A stretch of 64,000 nucleotides of DNA from Nocardia otitidiscaviarum NBRC 14405 (GTDB lineage: Bacteria > Actinomycetota > Actinomycetes > Mycobacteriales > Mycobacteriaceae). Below the pieces are notes generated by a model. That model did no database searches. It had not been told where the DNA came from and saw nothing but the letters and a program-made list of their open reading frames with translations. The stretch's first letter is position 1. Each line of letters opens with the position of its first letter. Made by a program: the position numbers and the translations under genes. The DNA lies in NCBI RefSeq assembly GCF_000308635.1, contig NZ_BAGD01000100.1, positions 35,377 to 99,376 on the forward strand. The letters run 5' to 3'. Positions 42,931-49,449 of the stretch are shown here, piece by piece.

Positions 42931-44298
42931 CTAGACCCGGATCGCGGCGCGCGCCGGTACCGGCAGCGCGTATCCCGAGGCGGCGGCGCGCTTGGTTCCC
43001 CGCTCCATTTCCTTCATGAGATCGCGCACGTACGGCTCGAATTCGATCTGGATCGTGTGCCGTGGTGAGTCGTAGTAGCGCCCGGTGCGGCGGGCCTCGG
43101 CTGCCTCGATATCGGCGTGCATCTCGGCTTGCGAGGGCAGGTGGTAGTTGCCGGTGAGATAGGCGGCCACCAGCTTGGACTGCTGTTCGGCGAAATTCAC
43201 CAGGGTCGGCAGCGGCTGCGCCAGGCCGAGGTAGAAGAGATTGTCGACGCCGGGCTTGATCATCTGCCGGAACAGCGGGAAGACGTTGCGCTCGTCGGGT
43301 TTCAGCGCCGGATCGGCGAAGAACGGGAAGGAGATGTGATAGCCGGTGGCGCACACGATCACATCCACCTCCGCCACGCTGCCGTCGGCGAAGTGCACGC
43401 GCGGGCCGTCCAGCCGGGTGATGGCCGGTTTGAAGACGATGTCACCGCAGCCCGCCCGGTGCAGGAATTCCTCACTGGCCGACGGATGCGCCTCGAACGG
43501 CAGGTGATCCGGCTCGGGCAGTCCGTAGTTCCGCATATGGCCGCGGTTCTTGACGACGAAGCGCTGCTTGAGCTTCAGGCCCAGCTTGGGCGGCATCCAC
43601 GCGGGCATGGACGACTTGTCGCCGACCTTGCCGTTCACGTACTTCGGCAGCACCCAGACGCCGCGGCGGGCGGAGAGATAGAACTCCGAGGCGATGAATC
43701 GCTGCGACAGTTCGGTGGCGATGTCCAGGCCGGAATTGCCCATGCCCACCACCACGATGCGCTTGCCGCGCATGTCGATGGGGTCGAACGGGTCGTTGTA
43801 GGCGTGCGAATGCATCAGCACGCCGTCGAATTCGCCCGGGTAGTCGGGCATGCGGGGATCCCAGTGGTGGCCGTTGCAGACCACCACCGCGTCGTAGACC
43901 TCGGTGCGACCGGTGTCGGTGGTGACGGTCCACAATCCGTCCGCGTCGCGGCGCGCGTCGATCACCTTGGTGTTGAAGATGATTCGGTCGCGCAGCCCGA
44001 AATGGTCCACGTAGTCCCGGAAATACCGGTGCAGCTGCGAATGGTGCGGGAAATCCGGCCATTCCGCCGGGGCCGGGTAGTCCTCGAAGGCCAGCCGGAA
44101 CTTCGAGGTGTCGATGTGCAGGCTCTGGTAGCACGCCGACATGCCGTTGGGGTTCTTGAAGTACCAGTTGCCGCCCACCTCGTCGGAGGCTTCGTAGCAG
44201 TCGAAGGGGATGCCGTACTCCGCGAGCCGCTTGGCGGCGGTGATTCCGGACGGGCCCGCGCCGATCACACAGACCCGGGGCAATGCGCGTGTATCCAA
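42931..44298 (-). CDS. FMO-type flavin monooxygenase
   Basis: About 455 residues from a TTG at 44298, chosen because GGGAGAG precedes it; a GTG at 44370 lies in the operator and is less likely. FAD-binding GxGxxG (VIGAGPSG) near the start, NADPH-binding VVGMGNSG in the middle, and between them FDGVLMHSHAY. This fits the FMO fingerprint FxGxxxHxxxY, not the Baeyer-Villiger version with Trp. Catalyses NADPH- and O2-dependent oxygenation of a soft nucleophile or a ketone. First gene of the operon, divergent from TetR. Confidence 0.88.
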   Translation of the reverse strand: MDTRALPRVCVIGAGPSGITAAKRLAEYGIPFDCYEASDEVGGNWYFKNPNGMSACYQSLHIDTSKFRLAFEDYPAPAEWPDFPHHSQLHRYFRDYVDHFGLRDRIIFNTKVIDARRDADGLWTVTTDTGRTEVYDAVVVCNGHHWDPRMPDYPGEFDGVLMHSHAYNDPFDPIDMRGKRIVVVGMGNSGLDIATELSQRFIASEFYLSARRGVWVLPKYVNGKVGDKSSMPAWMPPKLGLKLKQRFVVKNRGHMRNYGLPEPDHLPFEAHPSASEEFLHRAGCGDIVFKPAITRLDGPRVHFADGSVAEVDVIVCATGYHISFPFFADPALKPDERNVFPLFRQMIKPGVDNLFYLGLAQPLPTLVNFAEQQSKLVAAYLTGNYHLPSQAEMHADIEAAEARRTGRYYDSPRHTIQIEFEPYVRDLMKEMERGTKRAAASGYALPVPARAAIRV

Positions 44299-44363
44299 TT
44301 CACTCTCCCTGTTCGGCCGCGGGTCACACCGTCGGGCCGGACGTGATGTGCCACACACGCTAA

Positions 44364-44392
44364 CACTCACTTGACAGCGTGTCTAGTGAGTG
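44364..44392. promoter_or_regulatory. 29-bp palindrome, candidate TetR operator
   Basis: CACTCACTTGACA-GCG-TGTCTAGTGAGTG: 13-bp arms with one mismatch around a 3-base centre, in the gap between the monooxygenase start (44298) and the TetR start (44415). Size and symmetry fit a TetR dimer or pair of dimers controlling both genes. The embedded TTGACA may also be a -35 element for the TetR gene. Confidence 0.7.
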
Positions 44393-44414
44393 AACGTACG
44401 TCTATCATGGGGGC

Positions 44415-45053
44415 GTGACCCGGACCGATGAGCACACCCCCGCACCCGCCCGGCGCACCTCGCTGCGCGACGAACAGAAGCGACTCACCCGCAACCGACT
44501 GATCGAGGCGGCCACCCAACTGTTCGTCACCCAGGGCTACGCCCAGGTCCGGGTGGACGACATCGCCGCCGCCGTCGGCTGTAGCCGCGCCACCTTCTAC
44601 CTGCACTTCACCGGCAAACCCGACGTGCTGCGCGCCATCGCCGAACAGGGCACGCTGCCCAGCGTCCAGCACTTCTACGAGGACCTGGACCATGTGCTCG
44701 ACAGCGGTTCGCGCGCCGAATTCGCGGCCTGGATGCGTCGGGCCATCGCCTGGTTCCAGGAATACAAGGACCTACTGCCCGCCTGGGACGAGGCGACCGC
44801 ACTGGAACCCGAATTCCGGGAGATCGCCCGCGCGGGCATCCTCGCCCTGCCGAATGTGATGACGTCGTATCTGTCCCGCTGGCCCGAGGCGCAGCAGGAC
44901 GAGGCGCGGTTGCGCATCGAGTTGCTGGTGGCGCAGCTGGAACGATTCTTCACCCGCTGGGCCATGCAGGGCACCATCGACGTGACCGCCGAGCAGGCGG
45001 CCGAGGTGCTCACCGACATCTGGTTCCCGGCACTGCGCACGCCGGGGGCGTGA
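44415..45053 (+). CDS. TetR-family regulator of the monooxygenase operon
   Basis: 212 residues. The N-terminal TetR helix-turn-helix is at about residues 25-70 (LIEAATQLFVTQGYAQVRVDDIAAAVGCSRATFYLHF with substitutions typical of the family). The ligand domain is helical and contains Trp residues. GTG start at 44415. It diverges from the five-gene catabolic operon with a 29-bp palindrome between, so it is very likely a local repressor released by a pathway compound. Its 3' end is one base from the convergent SnoaL-like gene. Confidence 0.9.
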   Translation: MTRTDEHTPAPARRTSLRDEQKRLTRNRLIEAATQLFVTQGYAQVRVDDIAAAVGCSRATFYLHFTGKPDVLRAIAEQGTLPSVQHFYEDLDHVLDSGSRAEFAAWMRRAIAWFQEYKDLLPAWDEATALEPEFREIARAGILALPNVMTSYLSRWPEAQQDEARLRIELLVAQLERFFTRWAMQGTIDVTAEQAAEVLTDIWFPALRTPGA

Positions 45054-45054
45054 G

Positions 45055-45453
45055 CTACGGCGCGCTGGCGCGCGCCCGCTCCAGCTCCCAGAACGCCCGC
45101 AGGGCAAGGATTTTCCCATCCGCGTCGACCCGGTAGGTGACGACGGCGTCCACCTCCACCACGATGTCGTCGCGAGTGCTGCGAATGGTGGTCACGAACG
45201 CCACCTCGTCACCGCAGGCGAAGGAGTCGGTGTGCCGGAACTCGATCGCACTGCGCGCTATGGCCCTGTCCCAGAACGCCGCGATGGCGCCCCGGCCGCG
45301 ATGCCCCTCCCCCACCGGATCGTACGGCGACACTCCGATCGGATCCTCCACCCGGGCATCGGCCGCGAACAGCGCGAGCCACTCGTCCCGGCGATGCCCG
45401 CGCACGGCGGACTGGGAGGCGAGACCGGCACGGCGGGCGGGATGTTCGGCCAT
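45055..45453 (-). CDS. SnoaL/NTF2-like protein
   Basis: 132 residues, NTF2-like cone fold: an RRDEWLALFAADARVEDPIG opening typical of SnoaL-like proteins, a middle GHRGRGAIAAFWDRAI and strands ending in ALRAFWELER. Members include steroid delta-isomerases and polyketide cyclases, many of unknown role. ATG at 45453 chosen (GAGGA upstream); an upstream start would add 23 unlikely residues. No signal peptide. Confidence 0.78.
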   Translation of the reverse strand: MAEHPARRAGLASQSAVRGHRRDEWLALFAADARVEDPIGVSPYDPVGEGHRGRGAIAAFWDRAIARSAIEFRHTDSFACGDEVAFVTTIRSTRDDIVVEVDAVVTYRVDADGKILALRAFWELERARASAP

Positions 45454-45782
45454 ATCGTCATCCTCGCCGCTCCCGGCGAGCACTCGACGCCGCGACTCCG
45501 GCTGCCGGACAATCGCGTCCATTCAGTGGGGACGCCCCTCGACACGGCGGCGACACCGAACGCGACCACGAGCGTACGGCGGCGACACCGGACGCGACCA
45601 CGTACGTGCGACGGCGGGTGACAGTGCGCGAGCACCGCTTTCCGGACGACGGTCGGGAGCGGATCAGCACGTACACCGATCTGGATCCCGCGCGTGTGGC
45701 TGGGTCGCGCGCCCCGCGTCGACAGCATCGCCGTGGTGGTCGCGGCCGATCGCCACTTCTGGTGAGCGCCCGGTCCGCCCGC
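45454..45782. other. Intergenic gap with short tandem repeat
   Basis: 329 bp without a gene I can support. Contains two 32-bp imperfect units at 45545-45576 and 45577-45608 (start CGGCGGCGACACCG). Otherwise GC-rich and featureless. Confidence 0.5.
45545..45608. repeat. Two-copy 32-bp direct repeat
   Basis: Adjacent 32-bp units sharing CGGCGGCGACACCG, then ACGCGACCACG, with a single mismatch in the first 25 bases and divergence at the end. Function unknown; likely a small duplication. Confidence 0.7.
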
Positions 45783-45995
45783 TCAGCGCGGGGTGGGCCG
45801 GGTGGCCGGGCCGTCGAGGATCTCGCGGCATTCGGCGGCGGTGTGGCCGGATTGCAGGCAGTTGGCCCAGTCGATCTGGTCCTGTACCCAGGGGTTGGGT
45901 TGCGGGGCGGGGCCGGGCTGCTGCGCGGCGGTGGTGGGTGTCAGGGCGGCGGCGGTGGCCACGAGGAGAACTGCGGTGGCCGCGAACCTCTTCAT
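45783..45995 (-). CDS. Small secreted protein
   Basis: 70 residues. A clear signal peptide (KR, hydrophobic VLLVATAAAL, likely cleavage near TTAA-QQ) is followed by a Pro-rich mature part with two cysteines (WANCLQSG, AECREI) that could form a disulfide, ending PTPR. Not assigned to a family. ATG at 45995 has GGGAGGGG at good spacing. It lies 82 bases after the sirohydrochlorin chelatase gene on the same strand and may be the last gene of that operon. Confidence 0.75.
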   Translation of the reverse strand: MKRFAATAVLLVATAAALTPTTAAQQPGPAPQPNPWVQDQIDWANCLQSGHTAAECREILDGPATRPTPR

Positions 45996-46077
45996 GGCTG
46001 TCCCCTCCCGGTGCGCACGATCGTGTTCGCACTCCAGGATGCCAGGAATATGCCGGATTTGCTGGTGGATCGCCGGA

Positions 46078-47271
46078 TCAGGCCACGCGGGCGGCGGTGA
46101 GGGTGCGGGCCGCGGCGCGGTAGCGGTCGGCGATGAGGCGAACCACGGCCGGGTGGACGCCGATCGGGTCGGCCACGCCGTCCGCGCCGCACTCGTGCAG
46201 GCGCTGGTGGAACAGGCCGTGGGCCAGCAGGTAGGAGGCGATGAAGACGCGGCGCGCACCGGACTCGCGGACCTGTGCGACCACCTCCGGCACCCGGGGC
46301 GCGCCCGTGGCGATGTAGGCCGTGCGGACCGGGCTGCCGATCTGCTCCGCGAGCAGCCCCGCGGCGCGCCGCACATCCTGACGGGCGCGGGCGTCCGACG
46401 AACCGGCGGCCGCGAAGACCACCGCGTCACCCGGCCGCCACCCGGCCGCCCGCAGCCGCATCCGCATGATCGCCGCCAGCGCCGGATCCGGACCCATCGC
46501 GTGGGTGACCGCGACCGCGTCGTGCGCACTCGCGGCCACCTCTCGCGGCACATCCTGATACACGTGGTACCCCGACGCCAGGAACGCCGGAACCACCACG
46601 GCGGGAACCGAATCCAGATCCCGCAACACCTCGGCCGGAGACGGCCCGAGCACATCCACGAACGCCGTCCGCACCCGCGGCGCCTCGACGCCGAACCGAA
46701 CCGGCGCCGCACTCCGCGCTCCGCAGCCGCACGACGGCGCGCCACCCGCACGCGATGCGGCGGACGCACCGGTCGGCGCGGCCCCGCGCACCACGTCGGG
46801 AACCGTCGAGTCGTGGGCCATGGCGGCGACCGGGCCCACCCCGTGGCCCACCCGATCGAAGTCGAGGTAACCCGTCCGGTCGCCGTCGGCTCCGTCGCCT
46901 ACCGCTGCGCCACCGATCACCGAGTCGCCGACCACCGGGTCGCCGACCACCGCACCGAAGGCGGCTCGGCCGCAGGTGTCCGGATCGTGCGCCGACGCGC
47001 CTCGCACCACCGAACCCCCCGGCACGGCGACCCCGCGCTGCACCGTGCCCACGCCCGGCGCGGTGACCCGTGCCGGGTGAGTGGAACGCGCCGCGGCGGC
47101 GGTGGTTTCGGTCAGCGGTGCCGGTGCTGCCCCGAAAACGGCACCGGCACCGGTCTCGGGGGGCGCGCCGAGTTCGCGCGCCACGGCCTCCGCCAGGGAG
47201 GCGATCATCTGGACGCCCTTGGTACTGCGGGTGCCGTGGGCCACCAGCACCAGGGCCGGGGTGTTCACCAC
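46078..47271 (-). CDS. Sirohydrochlorin chelatase (CbiX/SirB-like) with large internal insert
   Basis: 397 residues; usual single-chain members are about 240-260. Residues 1-35 hold the N-terminal strand and metal-site His (LVAHGTRS), and from about 199 the fold continues with RTAFVDVLGPSPAEVL, VVVPAFLASGYHVYQD and a second module with SYLLAHGLFHQRL. Between them about 160 residues of Ala/Gly/Val/Asp-rich sequence interrupt the domain. The enzyme inserts Fe2+ into sirohydrochlorin to make siroheme, the NirB cofactor. GTG start overlaps the HemD gene end. Corresponds to Rv0259c in Mtb. Confidence 0.83.
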   Translation of the reverse strand: MVNTPALVLVAHGTRSTKGVQMIASLAEAVARELGAPPETGAGAVFGAAPAPLTETTAAAARSTHPARVTAPGVGTVQRGVAVPGGSVVRGASAHDPDTCGRAAFGAVVGDPVVGDSVIGGAAVGDGADGDRTGYLDFDRVGHGVGPVAAMAHDSTVPDVVRGAAPTGASAASRAGGAPSCGCGARSAAPVRFGVEAPRVRTAFVDVLGPSPAEVLRDLDSVPAVVVPAFLASGYHVYQDVPREVAASAHDAVAVTHAMGPDPALAAIMRMRLRAAGWRPGDAVVFAAAGSSDARARQDVRRAAGLLAEQIGSPVRTAYIATGAPRVPEVVAQVRESGARRVFIASYLLAHGLFHQRLHECGADGVADPIGVHPAVVRLIADRYRAAARTLTAARVA

Positions 47272-48989
47272 GCCCCCAGACTGGGTGCGGGGCGGGTGGG
47301 GCGGACCGGCACACCGGAACCCGTGACCGGCGGATTCCCTTGGGCCGGCACGGTCGGACGACCTGCGGGCCGCAGCGCACGGGATGCCGCTGAAGGATCG
47401 ACCGAACGAGCCTGAGTATCCGCGGGGCGGGCCGAATCCGACGACGCCGATGTGGCAGCCGCATCCACGGCACGCACTGCCTGGGCAGTCCGAGTATTCG
47501 CGGCGCGCGCCGAGCGCGAGGAAGCCGGGGCGACTGGCGAATCCGCAGCCGGCACCGGTCGGCCCGCCGCCTGGGCATCCACCGGACGAGCCTGGGGAAC
47601 CGCTGGGCGGACCGACCCGGACGAAGCCGGTGCGACAGCAGAATCGGCGACACGCACGGGTCGGACCGGAGCCGGGGCGGCGGGGAATTCCGTGTGGGCG
47701 GTGACGGAGTGGGCTTGGCGGAAGCTGGCCGACGCGGAGGATTGGTCCGGTCCCGGAGCACGGGGCGGGAAGACCGGGCGCGCACCGGGATTCGTGCCGC
47801 GGCCCGGGTAGGGCTGGCGGGGGGCCGAGGTGGCCGGGCGCGGGTTGTCGTAGCTCTCGGTGGGGTCCAGAGCCAGGCGGTAGCCGCGTTTCACCACGGT
47901 CTGAATGGCTTTCGGGGTGCCCAGGCCCGCGCGCAGGCGGGCGATGGCGGTCTCCACGGCGTGGGTGTCCTCACCGCCGCCGGGCAGGGCCGCGAGCAGG
48001 TCCTCGCGGGAGACGACGCGTCCGGGCTGGCGGGCCAGCGCGCGCATGAGCGCCATCGGGGCGGGGGCGAGCTGGCGCACCTGGCCGTCCACCACCACGC
48101 AGCCGCCGCGCACGCTCAGATTGTGGCCACCGGCCTGAATTCGATTGGCGCGCCGGGGAAGTTCCTCGGCCACATGCCGGGCCAGCGCGCCCAGACGGGC
48201 GCGACCGGGCATGGAGGTGGGCACGCCCAGCTCCTCCAGCGGCGCGGCGGTGATCGGTCCGACACAGGCGGCCAGCACCCGCCCGCGCAGCGCGTGCAGC
48301 ACCGCCTCGAGCAGTCCGGTCTCCTTGGCGCGCATGAGCAGCGACGCCACGGCGGGCGCACTGGTGAAGGTCACGCAGTCCAGGCCGGAGGTGACGATCG
48401 CCTCGATGAGCCGGTCCATGGGGGTGCGGTCCTCCGGCGGAATCCACCGGTAGACGGGCACCGGCACCACATCGGCCCCGGCCATGCGCAGCACCTCGCA
48501 GAAGTCCGGCACCGGCTCCCATTCGGTGGTCGCACCGTGCAACTGCACCGCGATGCGCACCCCCTCGACGCCCTGGGCGAGCAGGTGATCCAGCACCTCG
48601 GCCGAGGACTCCGACGCCGGCGACCACTCCTCCCGCAGCTCCGCGGCGCGAATCGCGCCCTTGGCCTTGGGTCCGCGCGCCAGCATGCGGGTGGCCGAGA
48701 GCGTCTCGCGCAGTTCCTCGGCCAGACCCCAGCCCTCGGCGGCCTCCATCCAGCCCCGGAAGCCGATGCCGGTGGTCGCCACCGCGATCTGCGGCGGCTC
48801 GGCCACCAGCTGGCGCGTCACCCGCTCCAGTTCGGTGTCGTCCGACAGCGGAATAATTCGAATCGCCGGTGCGGTAACGATATTCGCGCCCCGACGCTGG
48901 AGCAGGGTGGCGAGTTCCTCGGACCGTCGCGCGGCGGTGATGCCGATGGTGAACCCGGCCAGCGGGGTAGGTGAATCGAGCTCGGTCAT
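47265..48989 (-). CDS. Uroporphyrinogen-III synthase fused to winged-helix domain
   Basis: 574 residues in three parts. 1-270: HemD-like uroporphyrinogen-III synthase (GITAARRSEEL, TTGIGFRGWMEAAEG, VTFTSAPAV, CVGPITAAPLEELG). 285-375: OmpR-type winged-helix DNA-binding domain (LSVRGGCVVVDGQ, SREDLLAALPG, VVKRGYRLAL). 376-574: Ala/Pro/Ser/Arg-rich tail, not seen in the 381-residue Mtb Rv0260c as I recall it. The first domain makes the siroheme precursor; the second suggests it also regulates, perhaps the nir operon. The start overlaps nirD (ATGA). Confidence 0.88.
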   Translation of the reverse strand: MTELDSPTPLAGFTIGITAARRSEELATLLQRRGANIVTAPAIRIIPLSDDTELERVTRQLVAEPPQIAVATTGIGFRGWMEAAEGWGLAEELRETLSATRMLARGPKAKGAIRAAELREEWSPASESSAEVLDHLLAQGVEGVRIAVQLHGATTEWEPVPDFCEVLRMAGADVVPVPVYRWIPPEDRTPMDRLIEAIVTSGLDCVTFTSAPAVASLLMRAKETGLLEAVLHALRGRVLAACVGPITAAPLEELGVPTSMPGRARLGALARHVAEELPRRANRIQAGGHNLSVRGGCVVVDGQVRQLAPAPMALMRALARQPGRVVSREDLLAALPGGGEDTHAVETAIARLRAGLGTPKAIQTVVKRGYRLALDPTESYDNPRPATSAPRQPYPGRGTNPGARPVFPPRAPGPDQSSASASFRQAHSVTAHTEFPAAPAPVRPVRVADSAVAPASSGSVRPAVPQARPVDAQAAGRPVPAADSPVAPASSRSARAANTRTAQAVRAVDAAATSASSDSARPADTQARSVDPSAASRALRPAGRPTVPAQGNPPVTGSGVPVRPTRPAPSLGAW

Positions 48990-49384
48990 GCGGTACCACC
49001 GGGAATGTCCAGCGGCTCGTTCGACACCGCGACCACACCCTCGGCCACCCGCACCGCGTACACCGGCAGCGATACCGACCCGTCGTCCAGGCAGCGCCCG
49101 TCGATCAGCGAGAACGCCTGCTTGAGCAGCGGCGACGCCACCACCGGCACGCCACCGCGGTCACCGACGATGCCGCGGGACATGACCGCCGCGCGGCCGA
49201 AGGGGTCGATATTGCCCACCGCGTACAGCGAGCCGTCGGGCAGTAGGAACAGGGCCGCCTGTCGGCCACCCTTCAACAGAACCGCCACGCCGCGGCCGGG
49301 GATGAGGTAATCCAGTCGGCACGCCTGCGTCCAACCGGCAATGGTGGTGGTGACTGCTGAGCTGGGTGTGTCGATCACGGTCAT
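48986..49384 (-). CDS. nirD: Assimilatory nitrite reductase small subunit NirD
   Basis: 132 residues, Rieske-fold NirD. The Rieske Cys/His ligands are absent, as in NirD generally (VAVLLKGGRQAALFLL, AVGNIDPFGRA, PLLKQAFSLIDGRCLDD). It partners NirB in NADH-dependent reduction of nitrite to ammonium. ATG at 49384 chosen for its GGAGGAG ribosome site; an upstream ATG at 49414 is less likely. Overlaps the HemD gene by four bases. Confidence 0.93.
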   Translation of the reverse strand: MTVIDTPSSAVTTTIAGWTQACRLDYLIPGRGVAVLLKGGRQAALFLLPDGSLYAVGNIDPFGRAAVMSRGIVGDRGGVPVVASPLLKQAFSLIDGRCLDDGSVSLPVYAVRVAEGVVAVSNEPLDIPGGTA

Positions 49385-49449
49385 CGGTAACTCTCCTCCG
49401 AACGCCTTACCCATTGGTACCGGCGTCCTGTTTCCATGCGGTTAAGCAG

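Noticed and set aside
42931..44298. Baeyer-Villiger monooxygenase
   Set aside because: The fingerprint has Tyr where the Baeyer-Villiger version needs Trp, so a general FMO call is safer. Baeyer-Villiger activity cannot be fully excluded.
45523..45782. Short open frames in the gap before the small secreted protein
   Set aside because: They cover a two-copy repeat and have Arg-rich, unlikely composition with no ribosome sites.
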